DNA of 64,000 nt from positions 187,357,355 through 187,421,354 of the forward strand of contig CM035413.1 of NCBI GenBank assembly GCA_020310875.1, written 5' to 3'. Under the pieces are notes generated by a model, which saw only the letters and a list, made by a program, of their open reading frames with translations, did not search any database and was not told the origin of the DNA. This document shows positions 9,607 to 20,250 of the stretch, piece after piece; position 1 is the first letter of the stretch, and every line of letters starts with the position of its first letter. Source of the stretch: Ceratopteris richardii. Lineage: Eukaryota; Streptophyta; Polypodiopsida; Polypodiales; Pteridaceae. The position numbers and the translations under genes are program-made.

Positions 9607-10290
9607 TGTAGCTCAGTGATGAGTAGCACCTCCTTTAATGTCAATCCGGGAAGACGTGAGGATGGTATGAAGACCTCGAGCAAGTGGCGGCACAAGTGCG
9701 AGAGTGAGAAGCACACAATCATGCACTCACATACACACACACGCGCACACACGGCAAGACAAAGAGTGAGAATCAATGGAGTTCTTCGATTACTTTCAAA
9801 AAGCTCTTACAAGTTTGTTTCAATTACAATCCAGCCTCAAAAATGAGCTCTCTAGCTCCTTTTATAGTTCTTGACTAGTTTTGGCCCTGTTCAGACCTAG
9901 TGTCCGGCCTAGTTAAAAATTAGGTTCCAGGGCTTATTTGAGGGCTCCAACGAGATCCAAAAATTACGAAAATTGGCAGGTAGATACTTCTAAAGCTCCT
10001 CAAGCTCAAGGACTCCTTGGCTTGCACAAAATGGAGCTACAAAAATATGAAATGGTATTTACAATGGTGTTAAGTGATGAAAATCACTTTTAATTGGTGT
10101 AAGGGTATTTGAAAGGTTAAAAGGTTGCCTAAGTGCTAGATTTGCGTGAATGCTCATACTTGCTTCTTCATGAGGAAAATTATTGGCCTATTTGCCAGAT
10201 CTTCTTTGACTGCCGTGTCTGCTTGTGCTGTCCCTTCGCTCTGACTCTCTTTGTCTTGTAGCTCCTTCTGTTCCCTGACTGCTGCCAACA
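9607..10290 (-). repeat. gypsy-A 5' LTR
   Basis: 684 bp beginning TGTTGG (at 10290) and ending GAGCTACA (at 9607) on the minus strand. It aligns along its length with the solo LTR at 48066-48767, whose target duplication independently fixes these ends. It includes a TATA box (9860-9867) and a CA-rich tract near 9730. The primer site follows immediately. The flanking five bases outside are ATGTG (10291-10295); the matching duplicate is beyond the window. Confidence 0.93.
9860..9867 (-). promoter_or_regulatory. TATA box of gypsy-A LTR
   Basis: CTATAAAA on the minus strand, conserved in position with CTATAAATAG in the solo LTR (about 48506-48515). It probably sets the start of the element's genomic RNA. 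Confidence 0.7.
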
Positions 10291-11450
10291 ATGTGGTATT
10301 TGGATGTAAGAATTAATTGCAAGATTCAAAGATGTTGTACTTCTTATGGAAGTTGGTTCCTTGATTGCTTTCCATGTTCACAATTTTTATGCATGCCCCA
10401 TGAAGTTTTTTGGAATTGTAGGTGATATATGATTGTTTGGAGTTCTTGTGATTTCCTTGCCTAGGGAGGGTATCCCAAATTCTAGACCTTCAGATGGGAA
10501 TGATTTTAAATATGATAGTGGCAGGAGTCCTAACTCTACACTTATATTTAAAATGATGTATTTCTAGCACATGACAGTCTATGTTAGATTGCTCCATCAT
10601 CATGTTTTTTTTTGCACTTTGTTGGGAAATGTTTTCTATGATGGGATGGTATGTGGATCTATTTTTAGGTCACATTCTTGTTTAGATTGTTCCATCTGGT
10701 TCATATGTACAGAGCTGAGTGTGTGACCTAGGTATTTAAACTCTTTGAAGGTTTTTATCATCAACTGCCTCCTTTGAAATTCACTCTAGTTTCGGGGCTT
10801 CCCCTGACAGTGGATTGCTTATCTTCACCTAGAAGTTACTGATGGATTGATTAATCATTCACTAAAAGTTTTTCCAGGTCTTCCAAAGATGTATGCAACA
10901 AGATATATGCACATTTGACAAGCAAGGTGCACCTCATAATGCTCTTTATGTTGTTAGGCCGATTGCCACTTATGAGGATTGTGTCGCCTAGCACCTAAAG
11001 ACTCTTCACCACTTGGAAGGCCTTGCACGTATCAAAGCTTGGATGAGTTGCAAACCTCTTCTCCACCTTATGTTTCTTTTTGAAGTTGTTAGGCTGACTG
11101 GCTCCGAGGAGGATTGTGTCGCCTAGCACTTGGAGACTCTTGGGAGAAATGTATTGGTCTGATTTGATATGATTATATGTATTGGCTGAAGATCTTTGTT
11201 TAGGAACTACTCCAAGTGATGGCTACATATCTGGCAACAAAGGTTGCTCTTCATGATTGCTGGGCCGACAGCCCCTTAGCGCGATTGTTTCGGTCAACAT
11301 TGAAGGACACTATAGTACCCTGAAGGCCTGAAGATTTGAAGACTTGAAGAATTGCACACATGAAGACTTGAAGGTTTGAAGACTTACACATCGACCATTT
11401 CATCTATGAACATTCTTCTTCTCTTAGATTTGTCGAGGGCAACAAAGTCT
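10291..11450 (+). other. 3' internal remnant of an LTR element (LTR-D family), non-coding
   Basis: No coding homology. It ends in a polypurine tract directly followed by an LTR, so it is best read as the untranslated 3' interior of a plus-strand LTR retrotransposon whose coding part was displaced by gypsy-A. Degenerate repeats occupy 10925-11330. Confidence 0.5.
10925..11330 (+). repeat. Three degenerate repeats before LTR-D
   Basis: Related blocks near 10950, 11085 and 11255 share GTTAGGCCGA/CTGA, then GAGGATTGTGTCGCCTAGCAC followed by AGACTCTT. The third copy is the most diverged (GCGATTGTTTCGGTCAACA). Tandem repeats in 3' untranslated regions are common in plant LTR elements. Confidence 0.65.
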
Positions 11451-11463
11451 AGGGGGAGGAGGG
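11451..11463 (+). promoter_or_regulatory. Polypurine tract of LTR-D element
   Basis: AGGGGGAGGAGGG lies immediately 5' of the TGTTGAG LTR start, as expected for the plus-strand DNA primer of an LTR retrotransposon. Confidence 0.75.
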
Positions 11464-12266
11464 TGTTGAGTTATAGGGTAGACACACATCTTTCTCTTAT
11501 GCATAGGAAACCTCTAGTAAATACCTCTTCTATGTATTTTGGAGATGTGCCCATGTGAACACTCTCCTAATCCCTTTTTAATATTTCCTTATGCTATGGT
11601 GTGGAAGCCTCCTAAATAAACCACTCTTTTTTCACACATGGAAAATCCCACATATAAGAAATCTTTTACAAGATTGGGTAGTTTGAGAAGGAATATTTTA
11701 CAAGATTGCAAAAGATGTGTTAGTTATGCATGTGCTCCCTCTTTGACCAGTCAAAAGGAGCACATGGGAAATAGAGCCAAGCCTATATATAGAGGCTCAT
11801 TTTTATAAGGAAGGGGAGCTCTTGGTTCGACCTGCTTCATGTATCTATTTTGAAATGAATGGAAGAACTCTCTTTTCTCTTAGACTTTGTGCATATGTGT
11901 ATTTAATCTTAGAGTGTGAGAGAGTGAGGTGTGTGTGTGTGTGCATGCTTGTATTTACTATGTGTGTAAGTAGAAGGTTGCAGTTTCTTGTATTTTACAT
12001 ATGTGACAAGGATCCTTGACGCCCTTCTCTCCATGTTTTTAAGCATGTGGCATAACATGGGGTTGATGGCCAATGGCTTGAACATGTTGAAGTTTGAGTT
12101 GGATGAAAGGAGAGTCTTTCTTGAGTCCTCTTCTTGCTTCCATGAAAAATAGTGTGGGTCTAGGCTTCCCAAGAGCATACTACAACAATAGCTATATATA
12201 GAGCATTTGGGTGGGAGGAGAGTCATCTCTATAGCAGGTGGTTCTTGTAATCCTTAGTTTCTTCCA
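11464..12266 (+). repeat. LTR-D
   Basis: About 803 bp starting TGTTGAGTTATAGGG and ending CTTCCA. A TATA box CTATATATAG lies at 11783-11792, followed by transcript-like sequence. A polypurine tract abuts the left end and a tRNA-Met primer site abuts the right end. No second copy is present in the window, so the boundaries rest on these flanking signals only. Confidence 0.7.
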
Positions 12267-12267
12267 T

Positions 12268-12279
12268 TGGTATTAGAGC
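12268..12279 (+). promoter_or_regulatory. tRNA-iMet-type primer-binding site
   Basis: TGGTATTAGAGC differs by one base from the plant initiator-Met primer site TGGTATCAGAGC and sits one base after the LTR-D end. Confidence 0.7.
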
Positions 12280-14390
12280 TAAATGGAACTTGCACTAGCT
12301 GAACTTTTAAAGTTCAAAAGATAATTGTTATATTCCATAAATGGCATCCCTAGTAAGGATGCAAAGTACCAAGAAGAACTATGCAATTTTTGTGAGTTCT
12401 CACTTGATTCCATCCCAAGGGTGATGGAAATCAAAGATTGAACTGTAGCATCAATTGAATTTTAACATTCATTAGATGGATGCTAGCTTCCATGACAACA
12501 TCTCTCGTATAGATGCAAAGTCTTAAGAAAAGGAAGAAACTTCAAAGAACTCTTCCTATTAGAGGATTAGAGAGTTATTCTTGGTTTTGTAAGCTACTTG
12601 TAGCTTAATAATAAACCTTAGTTAAAGTGATCTTTAGGAATTAGGATACTTCCTAAAGACAAGCCAATAAAGGAAATAGTTTGGTTAACTATTTCATTGG
12701 TTAAAAAGAAATATCCTTTGAACAAGGAATAAAGCTTTAAGCCTTGGTCTTGTCCAAAATTCAAGAATTTCTTTTGAAGATCATTCCAATAAAGCAAAAA
12801 ATTATAAGATTCATCATTTGCTAAATATTTCTTGTTTCCTTGGTAACAATCTAAAGTTCTTTAAAGAAAAAATGTCTCCCTAGATGTGAGACTAGAATCT
12901 TTCAAGTAAGTTGAATAGCAAGTAGTTTTCAACAATTCCGAAACCACCATTATTGGTAGTTAAATCCAAATATTGATATAACCTTAAGGTGTATCAAATA
13001 TTCTTAGCTTTGGAATCTAAGAGCCATCAGTGTATGCTTGGACTTAAATTGAGGGAAAGATCTCTAAAAATCCCATGGGTAAGAAAAGAAGCTTTTGATG
13101 GTTCAAGAGATCTTAAAGATAAAGAATAAGTCTTATTTTTGTCAAATGGTCAACAAGCCTTGATCAAGCTTGGCAAAGGTATCCAAGATAATTGCGATTG
13201 GAACTACTATGACTTGTGCCCAAGTATTGGCAATAAAATTCTTTTTGGGAATTATTCATTCATGTTCTACTTGTCTAATGAAAAATTATGAAAATAGTAA
13301 GCGATTCCAAGTCTGAACAAAGTAAAGAAATTCCAAAAATGTAGTCTGTAACGATGAAGATGGTACTTAAGTCACTAGAAGATAAAACATAATGTTTTCC
13401 TATCCTTAAAGGGATTTCTTAAAGGTGAAATCTAAGAGCATGAGCGGATGCCTAGAGTTAAGCAGTAGAGAGATTCCTATACAAAGTCCCCGACGTAGCT
13501 ACTTAAAGCTTCAATAAGAAAGGAATCTAAAGATAAGAAATAAAAGCTCTTGCCACTACAAATTAGTCAAGAATAATGCAATTGGACTTGAAATCTGTAA
13601 AAATTCAAGTACTTGGAATTCTAGTTGGTTATCATTTGAAAACCCTAGCAAATAAGGAATAGATATTCTATCAAGAGTTTTTCAAGTTTCCAAGGCAAAG
13701 CACGTGATTGTATGACAATCATGTGAAGGAATCAAAACCTAGAATATCAAGTTAGAGGTAATGCTTGAAACTTCAAAATTCTTTTAAAGAGTTGAAGTGA
13801 AAAGGTACTCTATCAACATATGTTTTGACTTTAAGATAAGTATCACCCACATATTAATGTGAATATAAATGGGGTGGCATGGGACACTAGATTTTATACT
13901 TAGATTCATGTAGGAAAGATGGTATGGGACATCAGACCATGGGACAATAACTATCTTTTAGTCCTAGATTAGATCTTGAAGTTAGGGAATTAAAACTTTA
14001 AAGAAGGAGTTTAAATTTAAGGAGGATAAAAGTAGTATCTCAAGATATTTCAAGATACTTCAAGATCACAGAAGCAGAAGATATGAAGTAAGTAACTTCC
14101 AAGATGTTCTTTTTCAAATAAAGGCAATAAAGAAACACTTCAAGATAAAGTGTTGATTCAAAAATATTTAATAAATTTCTGAACAGGTAAGACTTTGACA
14201 TTGAAATGATCCTTTCAACTAAGGGATAGACTTACTAAGTCAAAGCACCAAGTTTTTAGTGCAACTTGGTAAATTCACTCTTTTAACTCAAAGAAATGCA
14301 TAAGAATTGTATTCCCAGTAAGGACTCATAAAGATTGAATATAAGCATGAACTTAGTCTCAATTGAAGCATGAGTTGGTCAACTAGTGAT
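12280..14390 (+). other. Non-coding AT-rich interior downstream of LTR-D
   Basis: About 2.1 kb without any open frame resembling a known protein on either strand. Short phrases recur (AAAGTCTTAAGAA, TATGGGACAT/CATGGGACAC near 13880 and 13925), but no clean array is seen. It follows a primer site, so it may be the interior of a non-autonomous (LARD-like) element, and it ends where copia-1 Gag homology begins. Confidence 0.4.
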
Positions 14391-15036
14391 ATTGGATACC
14401 ACACTAGTATGTGGATGGATGATGTTTTAGTTGGTTGCAAAAGGACTATGGAACATTGAGTAGGGTGTTGAAAAATTTCCTATCACACCTACAAATACAG
14501 GTATTGAAACTGATGCAGATGGTGTTGAAGATGCAGATATTCTTTAGATTCATGTTCGTGCTATGGTTCCTGTCACACCTACTATAGAGCAAAGTCGTTG
14601 GGATAGCATAGATGCTCACTCACATGCATTGATAGCTTTGTCTATCAAACATGCCATTATTCCTCACATTCTCTCTTGTTACATAGCTAAGGATGCTTGG
14701 GATACACTTACCACATTGTACCAGGCTAGGAATGAGGCTCATGTTGCTTACCTCCAAAAACAATTGGAGAGTGAGCACATGAATGAAGGTGATCCTATGG
14801 ATAGTTTTTTCACAAAGATCAAGGATTTGAAGGAATAGTTGATTTCTGTTGATGAAGTCCTTCCTGACAGTTCACTTGTGAAAAGTATTCTGAATAGTTG
14901 TCCTGACTCATATAAGAGTTTTGCATCTACTCTTTGGTTGATGATATAAGAAAATCCAAATGCCTTAATATTTGAAGAGTTAGTTTATGTTTTTTTGCAG
15001 GAAGATCAGTCCAAGTAGAACATGTCTATTATGTGT
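14390..15036 (+). pseudogene. copia-1 Gag (N-terminal part), split by gypsy-B
   Basis: Ty1/copia Gag (UBN2-type), colinear with the copia-3 Gag at 48884 onward. The recognisable block KDAWDTLTTLYQARNEAHVA is followed by the QLESEHMNEGDPMDSF region and a KIKDLKE motif. Gag forms the particle shell. The start codon region is not preserved. Stops occur at 14836-14838 (TAG) and elsewhere. The reading ends at 15036, exactly where the TGTTGGG LTR of gypsy-B starts, and the homology resumes at 24901 after that element. Confidence 0.85.
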
Positions 15037-16381
15037 TGTTGGGATGAAATCCCTCAGGGAGGTATGCATGATTTTTTTTCAAAGTTCATTGATTTATGAT
15101 TATGGAGTGATGTTTCGATGGAAAAAAGGGTATATTCTGTGCATGTTTTGACCGATTTGATTGATTGTGAGATGAAAAACCATGTTAAATATGTATGTTA
15201 GAGCTAGGTGTGCAAATACCCAGTTTTTGACCCATAAACCCCTAGGTTTGAACCTTTAAAAAAACCCCTAAAAACATGAGTTTACCCCATGAAAACCAAA
15301 CCTAAACCCTTAGAAACCCTAGGAGTTTTGCCCATCAATATAAATAAACCCTTGAATTGACGTTCTTGACTTAATTATGATCAAAATCCTAATTTCCCCA
15401 ATTAAAAATCCTAAACTGGACCCTTGGAATTGTCGTTTATCCTAGGTCAAACCCTTAAAAATAATTAAGTGATGACCATCCAGTGTGAAACCAAACCTTA
15501 GTTAAGAAAAAATAAAAAGGAGAAAAACCAAAAATAGAAATAAAGGGTGTGATTTTCCCAAAATAGCAAGTGAACATGCAAGATGATTCTGAAAATAGAA
15601 AGTTGAGTAAGGACATTAGAACGTTCTAGAAGGAAGTCTTAGGGGGGGCTATAAATAAGTGCAAATCTATTTGCTTCTTCCCCACCCCGTGGATCTTCTG
15701 TATGGAAATTCTTTCCAGGTTGGGCAGGTTGATGATTTTGGAGATTATATGAAGTGAAGACAACTGTTGAAGTAAATAGGCCGTGGATATTTTTGTGGAA
15801 CGCCTCTCTAGGATTACTACGTGATTGGAGGCTACTGTGGATTTATGAAGTAAAGAGAGGATTTGAAGTAAAGCTTGGACCAAAGACAGAAGAAAAGAAA
15901 AGTTCTGAAGACTCTCGAGACTCGAGGATTACTTCTTGGTCTGTAGCAGGAGGTCTACATTATATTTGGCCGATCCGCACTATATTGGTGGCATATTTGT
16001 ATTTGTCCATCCGCACTGCAGCGGATTTCTGTATCACCGACCTGCACTGTAGCAGGCATCATTGTATCACTCAGATTTTATTGGATGACTTCGGTGGCAT
16101 TTACATTGTATTATTGAACTTTGTCTGCACATCGATCTAGTGACTTCCGTGTTTTAGCGTGGTACTTGGATTTTCTCGCTCCTGACGCCTACAGTCTTAT
16201 GCGTACACGCATGTGCTCGTCTGTTCCGAGAGGGTAGGGGCCTTGCAACAATCGCTATACCACAGAGAGGGCAAGGCACCCAGTGTGCACACACCGCTCA
16301 CTGGACGTGGGAACGGCGTGCACCAGGGACCCGATCCAACTCCGCGTCGGCTCTTCCCATTCACCTGATTTCTTCCCGACA
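15037..16381 (+). repeat. gypsy-B 5' LTR
   Basis: Starts TGTTGGGATGAAATCCCTCA and ends TTCCCGACA. It matches 23550-24899 and 52308-53544 along its length. Near 15970-16050 it contains several CCGCACTGTAGCGG-like units (CCGC/GCGG stems around a six-base loop), conserved in all three copies. I could not assign the primer site that should follow 16381 (CCTGAACCCGACGTG) to a tRNA 3' end. Confidence 0.92.
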
Positions 16382-16855
16382 CCTGAACCCGACGTGAAGC
16401 GAGGCGGTTGCCCGGTGATCCTCGACGCGTCATCCACTCCTTGAGAAGACAGACAGGAACCTCGGCATCGGAGAAAGACTCTAGGTACTAGCATTTCAGG
16501 TTCTATGATTTATTTGCATTGCTTCACATACACACTTTAAACAGAAAGATTGTTTGGTTGCCTGAGTTTGAGCATTCACAATCTGTATTAGCTTAGTCCA
16601 TACGCTTGTGCACTTTTTTCCTGCTTAGACTAGGGATTTGCTGATTTCATAGCTTAGACAAAACGTTAGGAAACACCATAAGAAAGAGGGGAAAAACACA
16701 TTTGGGAATAAGGTAGAGAGCATTAGATTGACCTCCACCTCCTAGCTTGTGACCCATCGAGTTTCTTCTCTGATCTCTACTCTAAGCTAAGAGAGATAAT
16801 AGAGCCACTTACACTGGACCTCGTATAACATTCTAGGATAGAGCAGAGAAGAGAG
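16382..16855 (+). other. gypsy-B leader
   Basis: Untranslated sequence between the 5' LTR and the Gag ATG at 16856. No feature recognised. Confidence 0.6.
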
Positions 16856-18493
16856 ATGGAGGAAGTCTTCAAGGAATTAGTGATAGAGAAGTAGGGGGCT
16901 CATGTAGTCCAAGTAGTTTTGAGAGAGAAAGGTAAGTTTATGGGTCTAAATGTGACTGAATACCTAGCTGTTTTTGAGGAACAGGCAGGGATCTATAGTC
17001 TACCCAAAGAAGTGTTTGCACATTTCTTCACACGGGTAGTTTCAAGGTCTGTCCTAGCATCTATTATAGCGCACATAGCAAAGCCCTAGGCCGAATTCAG
17101 AAAAGGGTTACATAAGTTGTTTTATTTGGAAGATTTTTCCCAACATAGTAGAGAAGGGTTCTTGCAGTGGATAAGCTCTTCGAAGCTCACCGAATCCCTC
17201 ACTCATCTCTTAAATGAGTTCTTGAGAAGACATGCCCAACTTCCACAGGCCGATTTAGATGCAATAAAGCCTGACCTAGTCATTTCCTTCCTTAAGATCT
17301 TAAGCCCTGAAGACAGGACTGAGGTCGAGAGGAGGATAGAAGAGCCTGGTAAGAGGTTTGGGTTGACACAAGACTGGGCCGTAGTGAAGAAAGAAGTGGA
17401 AGAAATTGCCCAGATGAGCCAATGCCAGGTGGTATTATATGATAGACCTGCAGTAGTAGCTCCACAAGTGCCTAGGGAGGCTCTCCTTCCAGCGATTTCG
17501 AACGTGCCTGTAGCATCAACTTCTGCTAATGTTGCATCCACTTCGCAATCACCAATGGAGCTACAACTTGAGATTCTTAGCCGAAAAATAGAAAATCTTA
17601 TGACGATGCAAGCATTCATGTCTAAAGAAATGGCCAGCATTCATAATAAAGTCTATTCTATGGTGTATCAGAACCCCACTTCTCCTCAGGCAAGTACGAG
17701 TTATGCAGAGGCAATACAGAGAGGTACTATGCCCATTCCGAATATGCAAGGCTATGTGATGCCTCGGCCTGCATCTCCAGTGCAGCCTGTTGTCCAACAG
17801 ACACATGCACCACCAGTGTAGCCTATATTTCAAAGAAACATTGGACCTTTTGAGAGACGAGCGGCTGGTGGCTTTGGAGGGGCAAAGAGATGTGTATGGT
17901 GTGATGCACAAGAGCATTTCTCATATGCGTGTGAAGATCTTAAGCTAGCAAAGGAACATCAGCTAGTAATAGATATAGATAAGAAGTTGTGTGACTTCAG
18001 GACCCGCCTTCCTCTACGTGTGAATTGGGGAATGGGGGCAATGAAGAAACTCTATGAAAATCTATCTGGCAACAATGCAAGCACATGGGCTGCACAATTA
18101 GAGCCGGCGGAGGAGGGAGATGAAAATGAGCTTAGGCCTCGACCTCAAAGAAACTATTCTATTGAAGCTTTAGTGAGGGCTAGGGATGCGATTATGCAGA
18201 AGACTGCCTAGAAGTCTCGTGTTCATCAATTCTTGGTCTACTCGCATATAGCCAATGTAGAAGAAAAGAGGAAGAGGGATGAGAGCCAAGAAGAGGCTGA
18301 GCCAGAAAGGAGAGTTACAAGGAAGAAAAGTCAGGAGGCTGGCCACTTGGGCCAATTAAGATTCAAGAGCCAAGTAAAGAGAAAGAGAAAGAACCAGAGC
18401 ACGTTCAAAAGAGTGATGAAACTCAAGAGAATATTCAAGAGAAAGATAAAGAGAAGAAGAAGAAAAAGAAGAAGGCCCCAAAGGCGCTTTTGA
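16856..18493 (+). pseudogene. gypsy-B Gag
   Basis: One frame from ATG 16856 with four TAG interruptions (after about codon 12, near 17088, at 17819 and near 18209). It encodes an N-terminal helical region, a coiled Gag-like segment (17117-17821) with Pro/Gln-rich tail, then a zinc-knuckle-like CVWCDAQEHFSYAC (near 17890-17935, C-X2-C-X4-H-X4-C), then a highly charged Lys/Arg/Glu tail. The Lys/Arg-rich end after 18360 is a frameshifted reading, because another frame there gives a Glu/Lys-rich sequence leading directly into the protease. Gag should form particles and bind RNA. Confidence 0.8.
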
Positions 18494-18998
18494 TCTCAGA
18501 TTTGGAAAAGAAAAATGATGGAATTTAGATATTAAATGATATTCTGTTAAAGAGTCAAGTGACCATGTCCTTGGAGCAGGTCTTCTCTATAGCGAAGCCT
18601 AAATCCTTTATTAAGTTGATAAAGAGGAAAAGGTTCCCATTACCTGAAGATGTGGAGATGGAAGAGGCAACTGAAGATACCCAAGTGACAAATGAAGCCG
18701 TAGCATTGAGTGATACTTCTGATGACGAGGATGATGAGATAGCCAGGTGCCATAAGATTTCTCTAGGTCCTATTACACCTGATGATGAGATGAGAAAGAC
18801 AGAAAGTGAGTCTAGCAAGACTTTTTGGGCAAGAGCAACACCTGAAATGAAGGTGAAATTAGGTAGCAATGAAAAGTCATGTTTTTCTTTGGCCTTGATT
18901 GACTTAGGGTCAAAAATAAATGTGATTTCTAAGAAGCTCTATGTGTACCTAAGTCAAGAAGTTTTAGGGACTTGTGCCAAAGAGACTAAATCTCATTT
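18494..18998 (+). pseudogene. gypsy-B protease, N-terminal half
   Basis: An acidic linker is followed by an aspartic protease start, LALIDLGSKINVISKKLY at about 18890-18945. The usual D-S/T-G triad is here D-L-G, so the serine or threonine is lost. The homology stops near 18998 at the LTR-E insertion and resumes at about 19826 with the C-terminal half. Confidence 0.75.
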
Positions 18999-19825
18999 GC
19001 CACACAAGTGCGTATAGTGGAGAATTGACACACGCTTATTTATCAATCCGATGAACCGACCTAACCAAGCGTATGAGGACTTGTGCTCATGTAATGGGAA
19101 ATGAAGTGGTTCAGCTCTCATCCATGAGAATAGACTAACCTACCTCTCCAACTCACTTAACTACAGAAAGTGTTTGTCCTGATACCACTTATTGAAATTT
19201 TCACTAAATCAAGGATTTCTCCTAGCTTCAAACACCAAATATGGTGAATAGCAGTTTCCTTTCGAAGCTCTCAATGAGACGCATCTAATGGATGTAATTT
19301 CACTCGATTCTGACAACCATGCTTCAAGTTATGACCAAAACAGTGAATGGCAGGAAGCACCCACGCTCACTCCACAACTTGTATTAGCTCACACACACAG
19401 TACAATAGCTCAAAAACAGTGGGGAGGGATAGACAACAGTCCTACACATGCATTCCAAGCATTACACACACACTAAAGATCATAGAGAAAGTTGAAATCT
19501 GTAAGAAAGAAGCAAATTCAAAATTCTCAAGCTCTCCTTCTTCACAATGGCAAAAAGTCTTTACAAAGAGTCATCAAGGGACTTATATACATGTGCTCGA
19601 AAAATGGTCCTTTCACACAAGAGACCGGCACTTTATTAGCTAATTTCTATTTTCCTACTATTTTACAAGAGATATATTACAATGATTTGGGATTATGCAT
19701 CTAGAGGACTCCTCTAGTGCATTTACATGGCTTGAGGGAATTTCCTAAGACTTTGAAGAAGAAAAATATGCCCATTAATTTGAAAATTTTGGGGCTCCCC
19801 TTTCGTGCCTCTTTGTTCTGCAACA
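18999..19825 (-). mobile_element. LTR-E fragment inserted in gypsy-B protease
   Basis: Reading on the minus strand: an LTR (19825 to 19193, TGTTGCAGAAC...AAATTTCA, about 633 bp), a tRNA-Met-type primer site (19176-19187, TGGTATCAGGAC) and about 180 bp of interior. The LTR carries a TATATAAGT promoter motif (19581-19590). No second LTR or coding part is present, so this is either a truncated element or a TRIM/LARD-like non-autonomous element. The host protease homology continues on both sides, which bounds the insertion to roughly 830 bp. Confidence 0.7.
19193..19825 (-). repeat. LTR-E
   Basis: TG...CA bounded LTR on the minus strand, with its end set by the adjacent primer site at 19176-19187 and its start by resumption of the gypsy-B protease at 19826. 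TATA motif at 19581-19590. Confidence 0.65.
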
Positions 19826-20110
19826 CTCTATGATCAGTTTAGGTGGCCCATAGATAAAGACCATGGATGGAGGATGAGGATAGTAGATAATGGCTCAGGG
19901 GCAGTGCTTGGAGCATGTGCCTTTGTGCCTGTGACCATAGGAGGGATTTTTGAGGAATTCCACTTCTTCGTCCAGGACCAATGTTTGTATGAGGCTATCC
20001 TCGGGCAGCCTTTATAGCAAAGGTGCGAATGGAGACCAAGGCAATGGGTGATGGATCTGCCTATGCATGAATCCATTCTAGATTTGGTCTTCATTCTTTG
20101 CAAGTGATGA
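19826..20110 (+). pseudogene. gypsy-B protease, C-terminal half
   Basis: Encodes LYDQFRWPIDKDHGWRM, then a GACAFVPVTIGGIFEEFHFF block and EAILGQPL, the typical C-terminal half of a gypsy-type aspartic protease (the ILGQP motif closes the fold). A stop follows the ILGQPL motif at 20015-20017, and the frame then shifts before the RT block. Confidence 0.75.
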
Positions 20111-20250
20111 CACTGTGTCCGAATCACTCCAGAAACAGAAAGAATATAAGAAAGAGACCCATTAACTCTCATGACCATGATGATTGTATGCTTGTTGGAG
20201 AGTATGGGGCTTCTGCTAAGAAAAATTTATGTTAGGACCCACTGTTGAGC

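Larger units (their letters stand above)
1..10290 (-). mobile_element. Ty3/gypsy LTR retrotransposon gypsy-A (3' end outside window)
   Basis: The element reads leftwards. Its 5' LTR is at 9607-10290, followed by a tRNA-Asp primer-binding site (9577-9598), a 1.8 kb untranslated leader and a gag-protease-RT-RNase H-integrase frame running from 7794 to the left edge. The integrase core is cut at position 1, so the polypurine tract and 3' LTR lie outside. A second copy of the LTR survives as a solo LTR at 48066-48767 and fixes the LTR ends as TG...CA. The domain order PR-RT-RH-INT identifies Ty3/gypsy. The tRNA-Asp primer is known from Athila-like plant elements, so Athila/Tat-related placement is an inference. 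Only four nonsense codons interrupt about 2,600 codons and no frameshift was needed, so this copy is relatively young. Confidence 0.93.

Noticed and set aside
17203-17640. 145-codon minus-strand frame opposite gypsy-B Gag
   Set aside because: Shadow of the plus-strand Gag frame.
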